Positions 49,834-57,284 of a stretch of DNA of 64,000 bases are shown here, piece after piece. Origin of the DNA: Pseudomonas tohonis. Its GTDB lineage: Bacteria > Pseudomonadota > Gammaproteobacteria > Pseudomonadales > Pseudomonadaceae. The stretch is taken from the NCBI RefSeq assembly GCF_012767755.2, contig NZ_AP023189.1, forward strand, positions 5,086,001 through 5,150,000. The letters run 5' to 3'. The stretch's first letter is position 1. Each line of letters opens with the position of its first letter. The notes under the pieces were generated by a model. It was not told the origin of the DNA, made no database searches, and saw nothing but the letters and a program-made list of their open reading frames with translations. Both the position numbers and the translations under genes were made by a program.

Positions 49834-50037
49834 ATGTTCACCGACGGCGCAAGAAAGCTCCATACCGATGCCCTGGCCAACAAGGCACCCCGCTACCTCC
49901 ACCTTCCCACCAATCGCCGTTACCTCGTCATCAGCGACGACGGCGATTCCTGCGATCTGCAGGGCGTAGACATGCGAACCATCCCGGTCAGTAAAGAAGC
50001 TCTGGCCGATCACAATGTATGGGAGAGATTGCCGTGA
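49834..50037 (+). CDS. Small early protein, unknown
   Basis: The 67-residue protein (MFTDGARKLHTDALANKAPR) is a small beta-rich domain with RYLVISDDGDSCDLQGVDM. It starts 3 nt after the previous stop and overlaps the next start as GTGA. Unknown function. Confidence 0.6.
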   Translation: MFTDGARKLHTDALANKAPRYLHLPTNRRYLVISDDGDSCDLQGVDMRTIPVSKEALADHNVWERLP

Positions 50038-51335
50038 GCGAAGAACTGAAGCCGTGTCCATTCTGCGGGGAGGTTCCCGACCTGCCGAGCGGTGACGGAA
50101 CGCAATACGAAATCGAGTGCGGCGCATGCGGTGGCGCGATGGTAAGCGTCCAGATCAGCACCCTCATGACCCATGAAGAGCGCAGCTCGGATCCGTTCAC
50201 CGATTACCGCTACGCCGAGCAGTTCATTCAGCGAGCCAAAACCGAGGCTATAGAGCTCTGGAACACCCGCGCCACCCCTCCCGCCGCGCAGGTGCAGGGA
50301 GAGCAGCCGATGGAGTGCAGTTGCCCGAAGATTGGCGAGCAGTGGGACCCCGTGAAGCATGGCAAGGACTGCCCCGTGCATGAGCCTGGCGTTGCGCAGC
50401 TGCAGGGTGAACTAGGGGATTTCGAAGCATGGGTCAGGCAACGCTGCGGAATGCCCAGACATGTCCCGGTGAACTGGGAGGCGCCATTTACCCTTGATAC
50501 CTGGGCCGCATGGAACGCCCGAGCCGCGCTCTCCGCCCCGCCTGCTGCTGACATGGCCGATGCCTACGTCGGCTCCCGCGAAGATGTGGCCATCTGGAAG
50601 CGTCGAGCACTAGAGGCTGAGCAGAAGGTGCGCGTGCTGGATCAGCGTATCGACCAGCTCGTGCTGGATGCTCAGGGCGAAACCCGCATGGGCGAGCCGT
50701 ACATAGCCCCGCCTGCTGCTGGGGTGCTGGAACAGATGTCCGAAGAGGCCCGCTCAACGCTGGTTGGCATGGTCGAGTATTGCCTCAATGCGCGCGTCTG
50801 CATGGGTATGGACGAGGGCTTCAAATCGTTCGAGCCGGAGGTCGAGCACGATTTCGTGAAGGAGCTGCGCGCGTTCGCAGAAGGCGCCCCCACCCCGCCT
50901 GCTGCTGGGGTGCCGGAGACAGTGCACGTCCTACGCAAAGCCTACGAGGGAAACTCGGCCGGGCTCTTCAACAGTGGTGCGCCGAAGCACCTCTGGAGCG
51001 CGGCCATGCTGGAATTGTTCGAATCGCTGGACGAGGAGGTGCAGGAGGAGGCTCGGGAGACCGTCATGGCTCACTCCGACATGCGTGCTGTGGCAGCGAT
51101 CGACAGCGTGATAGCACTGCTCGCCGCCACCACCCCGCCTGCATCCGAACAGCAGCAGGCTGTCGTGATGCCGGAGCGGAAGGAGATACCTGACCAGGCG
51201 ACGTTCCCCGGCGGCCCGGCCTACTACGCGAAGGAGTTCGACAAAGCGCGAGCGCACAACGCCTGCCTCGACGAACTCCTGCGCCTGAACCCACGCCTGC
51301 AGCCGGCAGCGCCGAGCCAAGGGGAATCCGAATGA
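50034..51335 (+). CDS. Lar-like zinc-ribbon modular protein
   Basis: The 433-residue protein starts at a GTG at 50034 with GGGAGA upstream; the ATG at 50019 is less well placed. A restriction-alleviation (Lar)-type zinc ribbon comes first (LKPCPFCGEVPD, IECGACGG). Several separate domains follow, joined by PPAA/PPAS linkers near residues 170, 230, 290 and 370. The linkers are encoded by near-identical DNA (CCCCGCCTGCTGCTG), suggesting shuffling by recombination. A role in modulating host restriction is inferred only for the first domain. Confidence 0.65.
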   Translation: MSEELKPCPFCGEVPDLPSGDGTQYEIECGACGGAMVSVQISTLMTHEERSSDPFTDYRYAEQFIQRAKTEAIELWNTRATPPAAQVQGEQPMECSCPKIGEQWDPVKHGKDCPVHEPGVAQLQGELGDFEAWVRQRCGMPRHVPVNWEAPFTLDTWAAWNARAALSAPPAADMADAYVGSREDVAIWKRRALEAEQKVRVLDQRIDQLVLDAQGETRMGEPYIAPPAAGVLEQMSEEARSTLVGMVEYCLNARVCMGMDEGFKSFEPEVEHDFVKELRAFAEGAPTPPAAGVPETVHVLRKAYEGNSAGLFNSGAPKHLWSAAMLELFESLDEEVQEEARETVMAHSDMRAVAAIDSVIALLAATTPPASEQQQAVVMPERKEIPDQATFPGGPAYYAKEFDKARAHNACLDELLRLNPRLQPAAPSQGESE

Positions 51336-51634
51336 AGACCCATCCACTGGAAATCGAGAGCGTCGGCAGCGACACCTACATCGTCATGAGTCGCGGCCAT
51401 CACAACCTCGACGAGTTCATGCGCGAGGCGGTCAAGCAGTACCCGGACTGGCAGCTGGGCGGCCCGGTCCACAAGTGGGTCAAGTCGGTGCCTGACCGCT
51501 CTGGCGAATTCGCTATGCGCTACGAATTCGTGAAGGAAGGAACGCGCGGCGCCTGGCCGGCAACGTACTGCTGGGAATACGGCGAGGACTGGCAGCGCTA
51601 CAACACCACCCCGCCCCAGGAGAACGACCGATGA
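51332..51634 (+). CDS. Small early protein, unknown
   Basis: The 100-residue protein (MKTHPLEIESVGSDTYIVMS) overlaps both neighbours as ATGA. It contains DFREAVKQYPDW-like helical and YCWEYGEDWQRYN C-terminal parts, and resembles short proteins linked to Lar and Ead modules in phages. Unknown function. Confidence 0.6.
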   Translation: MKTHPLEIESVGSDTYIVMSRGHHNLDEFMREAVKQYPDWQLGGPVHKWVKSVPDRSGEFAMRYEFVKEGTRGAWPATYCWEYGEDWQRYNTTPPQENDR

Positions 51635-52158
51635 GCGATGTGAAGCGATTCCTGGCTCCGACAAACGACACATGCGACATGGACAGCTATCAGCAGGTTG
51701 TGCTGGCCGCCGACTACGACGCTCTGCTGGTCAAGGCTGAGCGTCAGGCCGAAACGATCATGCGTTACCAGCGAGAGGTTTCTGATGGTGGGGCATCGGC
51801 TCCTACAGTCTTGTGGGACCGCAACAAGCTCAGGGAAGAGCGCGACCAGCTCCGCGCCGAGCTCGCCGTGATCAGGGGGCAGCAGGCCGGCTGGAAATTG
51901 GTCCCAATCGAGCCTACCGCCGAAATGATTGCCGCTGGCTTCAATGCGTATCCGTGCAACCTGGCCAGGACGTACCGCGTTTACGTGGACGCTGCTCCAC
52001 CTCCACCCCAGCAGCCCGACGCGGTAAGCGTGCCGAGGGAGTTGGCTGAGCGACTGGAGGTGCGCATGGCTGAGTGCAGCCCCATGAAAGAACACTGGGA
52101 CACGCTGGAAGAACTCCGCGCCCTCCTCTCCACCCGCCAGGCTGAGGAGGGGGAATGA
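51631..52158 (+). CDS. Ead/Ea22-like modular early protein
   Basis: The 175-residue protein begins MSDVKRFLAPTNDTCDMDSY. A helical stretch (KLREERDQLRAELAVIRGQQ) leads to WKLVPIEPTAEMIAAGFNAY, a module widely shared by phage Ead/Ea22-type proteins. A proline-rich linker and a second helical piece complete it. Function is unknown; such genes lie in early operons next to int. Confidence 0.6.
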   Translation: MSDVKRFLAPTNDTCDMDSYQQVVLAADYDALLVKAERQAETIMRYQREVSDGGASAPTVLWDRNKLREERDQLRAELAVIRGQQAGWKLVPIEPTAEMIAAGFNAYPCNLARTYRVYVDAAPPPPQQPDAVSVPRELAERLEVRMAECSPMKEHWDTLEELRALLSTRQAEEGE

Positions 52159-52487
52159 TGGATAGCCAACTGAAACAGTGGCGCAATGATAAAAAGCACC
52201 TGCCGGAGTTCATGCGCGACTTCCACAACTGCAAAGACCTGTTCAAAGGGATATCGGAATACATCGTTTGCGACGATGACCACCCAGCAAATCAGGTGAA
52301 TTGGCGCCAGGCGCATTGCTATACGATCGACGTTTTCCTTTGGTTCATGGCAGAGCATGGCTTCACGCTTCAGCGAAGCCGAGCTCGACAGAATTTCAGC
52401 GACCTTGACGCACTTCTGGCTGAATTGAACCGCCTGCGCCGCGAGGCATTCACCTCCGCAATGCTGGCTCACATCCAAGCCAAGTAA
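52155..52487 (+). CDS. Early protein, unknown
   Basis: The 110-residue protein (MMDSQLKQWRNDKKHLPEFM) is helical, with HPANQVNWRQAHCYTIDVFL in the middle. Its start overlaps the preceding stop (ATGATG), so either of two Mets may be used. It resembles other small early-region proteins; no function is known. Confidence 0.6.
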   Translation: MMDSQLKQWRNDKKHLPEFMRDFHNCKDLFKGISEYIVCDDDHPANQVNWRQAHCYTIDVFLWFMAEHGFTLQRSRARQNFSDLDALLAELNRLRREAFTSAMLAHIQAK

Positions 52488-52553
52488 CCCCCACCTTACA
52501 ACCCCCCCCCTACCCCACCACAGCCTGCCGGATAACGGCGGGGAGGTATTCCT

Positions 52554-52793
52554 ATGTCCCTCATGACCCTTGAGGAGTGGGCAGCGGAGCAGTTCCGCAC
52601 CCCGCCCAGTGCCAACACATTGAGAAAGTGGGCCCGAGAAGGGCGAATCCAGCCGCCACCGCGCAAATGCGGCCGCAGCTACTATGTGGAGTCCGAGGCC
52701 CACTACTTCGAACCGGCGCCAGCACCACGCGTGCCTGGCGGAACACTGCTCAGCCGCATCGAGATCGCCCGCCATGGTGCCAAGGCCGCGTAA
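52554..52793 (+). CDS. xis: Excisionase (Xis-like)
   Basis: The 79-residue protein (MSLMTLEEWAAEQFRTPPSA) has a MerR-like winged helix of the lambda Xis type (LRKWAREGRIQPPPRKCGRS). It overlaps the integrase start by 20 nt, the classic xis-int arrangement. It should bend attachment DNA and drive excision. Confidence 0.85.
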   Translation: MSLMTLEEWAAEQFRTPPSANTLRKWAREGRIQPPPRKCGRSYYVESEAHYFEPAPAPRVPGGTLLSRIEIARHGAKAA

Positions 52794-53883
52794 AGCAGGA
52801 TCGAAAGACCTGCCCGAGAACCTCTACAAGAAGACCGATAAGCGCAACGGGAAGACGTACTACACCTACCGTGACCCGGTTTCGGGGCGCTTCTTCGGGC
52901 TGGGCACCGACAAGGCCCTGGCCATCTCCGAGGCCATCAGCGCCAACCTGAATGCTCAGCCGGTGGCGCCATCGCTGCAAGCGCGCATTGAGGTGCGGCC
53001 GCAGAAGAATGGAGGCCTGTTCTCGGCCTGGATTGAGGAGTACCTGGTGCTGTTCGCTGAGCGCGGGTTATCCGAAGCAAGCATCAAGAACGGGAGGATG
53101 CACCTGAAGAGATTGGTCGCACAGTTTGGCGCCCTGGACATGCGAGAGGTGTCGACCTTCGCCGTCGCGAACTACCTCGGCAGCCTGGCGAAGGAAGGCA
53201 AGGCGCAGATGGCCCGTGCGCTGCGGTCGAGGCTAAGCGACGTTTTTGCGGAGGCTATTGCGGCGGGGTGGTGCGAAGCGAACCCAGTCGACGTGACGAA
53301 GGCTGCGCGGGTGACGATCAAGCGCGAGCGCCTGACGCTGGAGATGTGGCTCGCCATCTACGGCGAGGCCAAGCAGGAATGGCTGAAACGCGCCATGGAG
53401 TTGGCGCTGCTCTCTGGCCAGCGGAGGGAGGATGTTGCAGGGATGATGTTCAAGAAGGTGGAGGAGGATTTCCTCCATGTGGTCCAGCTCAAGACAGGCG
53501 CCAGGATCAGGCTCAGCACATCGATACGGCTGGACTGCATAGGCCTGGACCTGGCAGGCGTGATCAAGCGTTGCCGCGATGGGGTTGTGTCGCCCTACCT
53601 GGTGCACCACAGCCGCACCATCAGCCGCGCCAAGGCGGGACAGCCTGTGATGCTCGACACCCTGTCATCTGCCTTCGCGGCGGCCAGAGACTCAGCGGCG
53701 TCGAAGGGCCTGATCCAGATCGGCGACCACCCGCCGACCTTCCACGAGCAGCGCTCGCTGGCGGCACGTCTTCACAAGGAACAAGGCCGCGATCCGCAAC
53801 GACTTCTCGGGCATCGCTCGGAGAAGATGACCGGCATCTACCTGGACAGCCGCGGCGCCGAATGGGTGGATGTCGTGGCATAA
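52774..53883 (+). CDS. int: Tyrosine site-specific integrase (lambda Int-like)
   Basis: The 369-residue recombinase starts at 52774 (MVPRPRKAGSKDLPENLYKK). It has an N-terminal arm-binding domain, a core-binding SAM-like domain (residues about 75-165) and the catalytic domain with Arg217 (SGQRRED), His324-xx-Arg327 (HEQR), His347 (LLGHRS) and Tyr356. It sits at the right end next to attR. Its last codons and stop (GTG-GCA-TAA) create a promoter-like element for the rebuilt host gene. Confidence 0.96.
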   Translation: MVPRPRKAGSKDLPENLYKKTDKRNGKTYYTYRDPVSGRFFGLGTDKALAISEAISANLNAQPVAPSLQARIEVRPQKNGGLFSAWIEEYLVLFAERGLSEASIKNGRMHLKRLVAQFGALDMREVSTFAVANYLGSLAKEGKAQMARALRSRLSDVFAEAIAAGWCEANPVDVTKAARVTIKRERLTLEMWLAIYGEAKQEWLKRAMELALLSGQRREDVAGMMFKKVEEDFLHVVQLKTGARIRLSTSIRLDCIGLDLAGVIKRCRDGVVSPYLVHHSRTISRAKAGQPVMLDTLSSAFAAARDSAASKGLIQIGDHPPTFHEQRSLAARLHKEQGRDPQRLLGHRSEKMTGIYLDSRGAEWVDVVA

Positions 53884-53884
53884 T
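53876..53884 (+). promoter_or_regulatory. Phage-borne copy of the host extended -10 element
   Basis: TGGCATAAT spans the integrase stop codon and is identical to the host element at 9992-10000. The flanking block 53874-53892 matches 9990-10008 at 18 of 19 positions. It lies 68 nt before the rebuilt start codon, against 66 nt in the original. It probably keeps the interrupted gene expressed after integration. Confidence 0.6.
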
Positions 53885-53907
53885 CCCCGACCATCATTTT
53901 GGCGGAG

Positions 53908-53922
53908 TTTTGGGGAGGATTT
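53908..53922 (+). repeat. Candidate arm-type integrase site (right)
   Basis: TTTTGGGGAGGATTT, 38 nt left of the core, matches 10221-10235 with one mismatch. A partial copy (TTTTGGCGGAG) precedes it at about 53897-53907. Together they look like integrase arm sites around attP. Confidence 0.45.
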
Positions 53923-53951
53923 GGAGAGCCCCAAGACCAGTAGGTAAATCA

Positions 53952-54299
53952 ATGACTTACACCCTCTACGGCATCAAGGCCTGCGACACCATGAAGAAAG
54001 CCCGTACCTGGCTCGACGAGCAGGGCGTGAGCTACGACTTCCACGATTACAAGACCGCCGCCATCGACCGCGCCAATCTGCAGAAATGGTGTGCCGAACA
54101 CGGTTGGGAAACCGTCCTCAACCGTGCCGGCACCACCTTCCGCAAGCTCGATGACGCGCAGAAGGCCGATCTCGACCAGGACAAGGCCATCGAACTGATG
54201 CTCGCCCAGCCGTCGATGATCAAGCGCCCGGTGCTCGACCTGGGCAACCGCACCCTGGTCGGCTTCAAGCCCGATCTCTACGCCGCCGCGTTCAATTGA
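53952..54299 (+). CDS. ArsC/Spx-like (YffB) protein, rebuilt at attR
   Basis: The 115-residue thioredoxin-fold protein (MTYTLYGIKACDTMKKARTW) has the family's single N-terminal Cys in KACDTMKKA and the PSMIKRPVLDLGNRTLVG segment. Members include arsenate reductase and regulatory Spx/YffB-type proteins; the substrate of this one is unknown. The first residues come from phage DNA, so Ile3 of the original (MTITLYG) is now Tyr3. It normally lies upstream of dapD in Pseudomonas. Confidence 0.9.
   Translation: MTYTLYGIKACDTMKKARTWLDEQGVSYDFHDYKTAAIDRANLQKWCAEHGWETVLNRAGTTFRKLDDAQKADLDQDKAIELMLAQPSMIKRPVLDLGNRTLVGFKPDLYAAAFN
53960..53983 (+). repeat. attR core (24 bp identical to 10074-10097)
   Basis: The right copy of the core lies within codons 3 to 11 of the rebuilt arsC-like gene, 77 nt after the integrase stop. 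The reading frame continues without break into host sequence. Confidence 0.93.
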
Positions 54300-54377
54300 G
54301 CGACCCCGGACGCGGCACAGCCCGGCAAGCCATCGACCGGACCGCCTGATCCAACCTATTCAGCAAGAGGAATTCCC

Positions 54378-55412
54378 ATGTCCACCCAACTCTTCAGCGT
54401 CGCTTTCGGCGTCGGCACCCAGAACCGCCAGGGCAACTGGCTGGAAGTCTTCTACGCCCAGCCCCTGCTCAAGCCCACCGCGCAACTGGTCGAGGCCATC
54501 ACCCCGATCCTCGGCTACAGCGCCGGCAACCAGGCCATCGCGTTCACCAATACCCAGGCCGCCGACCTGGCCACCGCCCTGAAGGAAATCGACCCGGCCC
54601 AGTCCGCTCTGCTGACCCGCCTGGCCGAGAGCCAGAAGCCGCTGGTCGCCACCCTGCTGGCCGAAGACGCCGCCCTGACCTCCACCCCCGAGGCCTACCT
54701 CAAGCTGCACCTGCTGTCCCACCGCCTGGCCAGGCCCCACGGCCTGAACCTGACCGGCATCTTCCCGCTGCTGCCCAACGTCGCCTGGACCAGCCACGGC
54801 GCCGTCGACCTCGCCGAGCTGGCCGAGCGCCAGCTGGAAGCGCGCCTGAAGGGCGAGCTGCTGGAAGTCTTCTCCGTGGACAAGTTCCCCAAGATGACCG
54901 ACTACGTGGTCCCCGCCGGCGTGCGCATCGCCGACAGCGCCCGCGTGCGCCTGGGCGCCTATGTGGGTGAAGGCACCACCGTGATGCACGAGGGCTTCAT
55001 CAACTTCAACGCCGGCACCGAAGGCCCGGGCATGATCGAAGGCCGCGTCTCCGCAGGCGTCTTCGTCGGCAAGGGTTCGGACTTGGGCGGCGGCTGCTCC
55101 ACCATGGGCACCCTGTCCGGTGGCGGCAACATCGTCATCGCCGTGGGCGAAGGCTGCCTGATCGGCGCCAACGCCGGCATCGGCATCCCGCTGGGCGACC
55201 GCAACATCGTCGAGGCCGGCCTGTACATCACCGCCGGCACCAAGGTCGCCCTGCTGGACGACCAGAACGCCCTGGTGAAAGTGGTCAAGGCCCGCGACCT
55301 GGCCGGCCAGCCCGACCTGCTGTTCCGCCGCAACTCGCAGAACGGCGCCGTCGAGTGCAAGACCAACAAGACCGCCATCGAGCTGAACGAAGCGCTGCAC
55401 GCGCATAACTGA
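54378..55412 (+). CDS. dapD: 2,3,4,5-tetrahydropyridine-2,6-dicarboxylate N-succinyltransferase
   Basis: The 344-residue enzyme of the Pseudomonas-type DapD family uses succinyl-CoA in the lysine/DAP pathway. The C-terminal half shows hexapeptide left-handed beta-helix repeats (ARVRLGAYVGEGTTVMHEGF, IEGRVSAGVFVGKGSDLGGG, GCLIGANAGIGIPLGDRNIV). An AGAGGAA site precedes it. Together with dapC and dapE in this window it completes most of the succinylase branch. Confidence 0.95.
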   Translation: MSTQLFSVAFGVGTQNRQGNWLEVFYAQPLLKPTAQLVEAITPILGYSAGNQAIAFTNTQAADLATALKEIDPAQSALLTRLAESQKPLVATLLAEDAALTSTPEAYLKLHLLSHRLARPHGLNLTGIFPLLPNVAWTSHGAVDLAELAERQLEARLKGELLEVFSVDKFPKMTDYVVPAGVRIADSARVRLGAYVGEGTTVMHEGFINFNAGTEGPGMIEGRVSAGVFVGKGSDLGGGCSTMGTLSGGGNIVIAVGEGCLIGANAGIGIPLGDRNIVEAGLYITAGTKVALLDDQNALVKVVKARDLAGQPDLLFRRNSQNGAVECKTNKTAIELNEALHAHN

Positions 55413-55425
55413 CAGGAGCAGCGCC

Positions 55426-55473
55426 AAGCTGCAAGCCGCAAGCGGTGCCCCCTTGCGGTTCCGCTTGCAGCTT
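55426..55473. repeat. REP-like inverted repeat after dapD
   Basis: AAGCTGCAAGC at 55426-55436 and GCTTGCAGCTT at 55463-55473 form an inverted repeat, with GC-rich loop sequence. A related AGCTT/AAGC-rich element lies near 5065-5115. It is typical of short interspersed repeats in Pseudomonas and may act as a terminator or mRNA stabiliser for dapD. Confidence 0.5.
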
Positions 55474-55487
55474 GAAGCTTGTGGCTT

Positions 55488-56693
55488 ATGGCTCTTACCT
55501 CTCCCTGGCGCTCCGACTTCCCCGCCCTCTCGGCCCTCGACGCCGAGGGGCAGACCTACCTCGACAGCGCCGCCACCTCGCAGAAGCCCCAGGTCGTGCT
55601 CGACGCACTGCTCGGCTACTACGCCAGCGGGGCGGCCAACGTGCACCGCGCCCAGCACCTGCCGGGCGAGCGCGCCACGCGGGCCTTCGAAGGCAGCCGT
55701 ACGCGCGTCGCCCACTGGCTGAACGCCGCCCATCCGGCGCAGATCGTCTTCACCCGGGGCGCGACCGAGGCGTTCAACCTGCTGGCCTATGGGCTGGAGC
55801 GGCAGTTCGCACCTGGCGAGCGCATCGTCATCAGCGCCCTGGAACACCACGCCAACCTGCTGCCCTGGCAGCAACTGGCGCGCCGCCGCCAACTCGAGCT
55901 GGTGGTGCTGCCCCTGGATGCACGCGGTGACATCGACCTCGACCAGGCACGCCGGTTGATCGACTCGCGCACCCGCCTGCTGGCCGTCAGCCAGCTGTCC
56001 AACGTGCTCGGCCGCTGGCAGCCCCTCGGCGAGCTGCTGGCCATGGCCCGCCAGCAAGGCGCGCTGACCGTGGTGGATGGCGCACAGGGCGTGGTCCATG
56101 GCCGCCACGACGTGCAGGCCCTGGGCTGCGACTTCTATGTGTTCTCCGGTCACAAGCTCTACGGGCCGGAAGGCGTCGGCGTGCTCTACGGCAGGGCGGA
56201 CGCCCTCGCCCGCCTCGATCACTGGCAGTTCGGCGGCGAGATGGTCCATCGCGCCGATTACCACGACGCCGACTTCCATGGCGCCCCGCTCGGCTTCGAG
56301 GCCGGCACCCCGGCCATCGCCCCGGTGATCGGGCTCGGCGCCGCGCTCGACTACCTCGGCAGCCTCGACGCCGCCGCCGTCACCGCCCACGAGACCGTGC
56401 TCCACGCCAAGCTCATGGCCGGCCTCGCCGCCCGCGACGGCGTGCGCCTGGTGGGCGATCCCCAGGTGGCGCTCGCCTGCTTCGGCGTCGATGGCGTGCA
56501 CAACGCCGACCTCGGCCACCTGCTCACCGAACAGGGCATCGCCGTGCGCGCCGGTCATCACTGCGCCATGCCGCTCTACAAGGGGCTCGGCCTCGGCGGG
56601 GCGATCCGCGTATCGCTCGGCCTCTACAACGACAGCGCCGACCTGGAGCGCCTCTTCGTTGCCCTCGACAAGGCCCTGGAGCTGCTGCGATGA
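55488..56693 (+). CDS. csdA: Cysteine desulfurase (CsdA/SufS family)
   Basis: The 401-residue group II PLP desulfurase starts at 55488 (MALTSPWRSDFPALSALDAE). It has a PLP lysine in FSGHKLYGPEGVG, TRGATEAFNLLAYG for PLP phosphate binding, and the active-site Cys in AGHHCAMPL. It transfers cysteine sulfur to SufE for Fe-S clusters or tRNA modification. Its stop overlaps the sufE start as ATGA. Confidence 0.93.
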   Translation: MALTSPWRSDFPALSALDAEGQTYLDSAATSQKPQVVLDALLGYYASGAANVHRAQHLPGERATRAFEGSRTRVAHWLNAAHPAQIVFTRGATEAFNLLAYGLERQFAPGERIVISALEHHANLLPWQQLARRRQLELVVLPLDARGDIDLDQARRLIDSRTRLLAVSQLSNVLGRWQPLGELLAMARQQGALTVVDGAQGVVHGRHDVQALGCDFYVFSGHKLYGPEGVGVLYGRADALARLDHWQFGGEMVHRADYHDADFHGAPLGFEAGTPAIAPVIGLGAALDYLGSLDAAAVTAHETVLHAKLMAGLAARDGVRLVGDPQVALACFGVDGVHNADLGHLLTEQGIAVRAGHHCAMPLYKGLGLGGAIRVSLGLYNDSADLERLFVALDKALELLR

Positions 56694-57097
56694 GCCTGCC
56701 ACCCGCAGCCACCGAAGCCCTCGCCGCCTTCACCGACGCCGGCAGCTGGGAACAGCGCGCCCGCCTGCTGATGCAGTGGGGCGAACGCCTGGAGCCCCTG
56801 AGCGACGCCGAGCGCAGCGAAGCCAACCGCGTGCACGGTTGCGAGAGCCAGGTCTGGCTGGTGGAGGAGATAAAGGAAGGGCGCCGCCACTTCCGCGCCG
56901 CCAGCGATGCGCGACTGATCCGCGGCCTGTTGGCCGTGCTGCTGGTGCGCGTCCAGGGCCTGCCGGCGGAAGAGCTGGCCACCCTCGACCTTGCCGACTG
57001 GTTCACCCAGCTCGGCCTCGCCCGCCAGCTCTCACCCTCCCGCAGCAACGGCCTCAAGGCCGTGCTCGAACGGATGCGCAAGACCGCGCCTCAATGA
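56690..57097 (+). CDS. sufE: SufE/CsdE-like sulfur acceptor
   Basis: The 135-residue protein (MSLPPAATEALAAFTDAGSW) has the SufE fold with the acceptor Cys in RVHGCESQVWLV. It accepts persulfide sulfur from the adjacent desulfurase, with which it is translationally coupled. Nearby TcdA (CsdL) commonly belongs to the same CSD system, in which CsdA and CsdE interact with TcdA. Confidence 0.93.
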   Translation: MSLPPAATEALAAFTDAGSWEQRARLLMQWGERLEPLSDAERSEANRVHGCESQVWLVEEIKEGRRHFRAASDARLIRGLLAVLLVRVQGLPAEELATLDLADWFTQLGLARQLSPSRSNGLKAVLERMRKTAPQ

Positions 57098-57284
57098 ATC
57101 CGCTCGCGCCCGCAGGAGCGAGCTCTGCTCGCGAAGCCTTTGGCCCGGTTGCCCGGGCTCACCCCACCATCGAAGCCGCCGGCAACCCCGTTGGTGGATG
57201 GAAGAGCGCCATCCACCCTAAGCAGCGACGGCCCTCCGCGTGGGAGCGAATTCATTCGCGATGAAAGCCCCCGGTGCAACTGTG
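57098..57284. repeat. Intergenic REP-like elements between sufE and tcdA
   Basis: Three palindromic units lie here: GGAGCGAGCTCTGCTCGCGA (57115-57134), GGTGGATGG with CCATCCACC (57193-57217), and GTGGGAGCGAATTCATTCGCGA-type element (57240-57261). These are typical short repeats between convergent genes in Pseudomonas. No gene is present. Confidence 0.65.

Larger units (their letters stand above)
10074..53983. mobile_element. Complete lambda-like siphophage prophage
   Basis: A 24-bp duplicated core bounds about 43.9 kb containing every module expected of a temperate siphovirus: tyrosine integrase and excisionase, CI/Cro switch, replication origin and initiator, terminase, portal, capsid, tail tube, tape measure, tail tip, holin candidates, endolysin and spanins. 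No frame disruption was seen in the structural genes. Late, structural and replication genes are on the minus strand; lysogeny and other early genes are on the plus strand. AT-rich or opposite-strand insertions mark accessory (moron) genes. Confidence 0.96.

Noticed and set aside
54360..56702. 780-codon open frame opposite dapD and csdA
   Set aside because: Shadow of two well-identified genes; no start signal or family features.
57098..57284. Possible small gene between sufE and tcdA
   Set aside because: The interval is filled with palindromic REP-like units and has no frame with a start signal.
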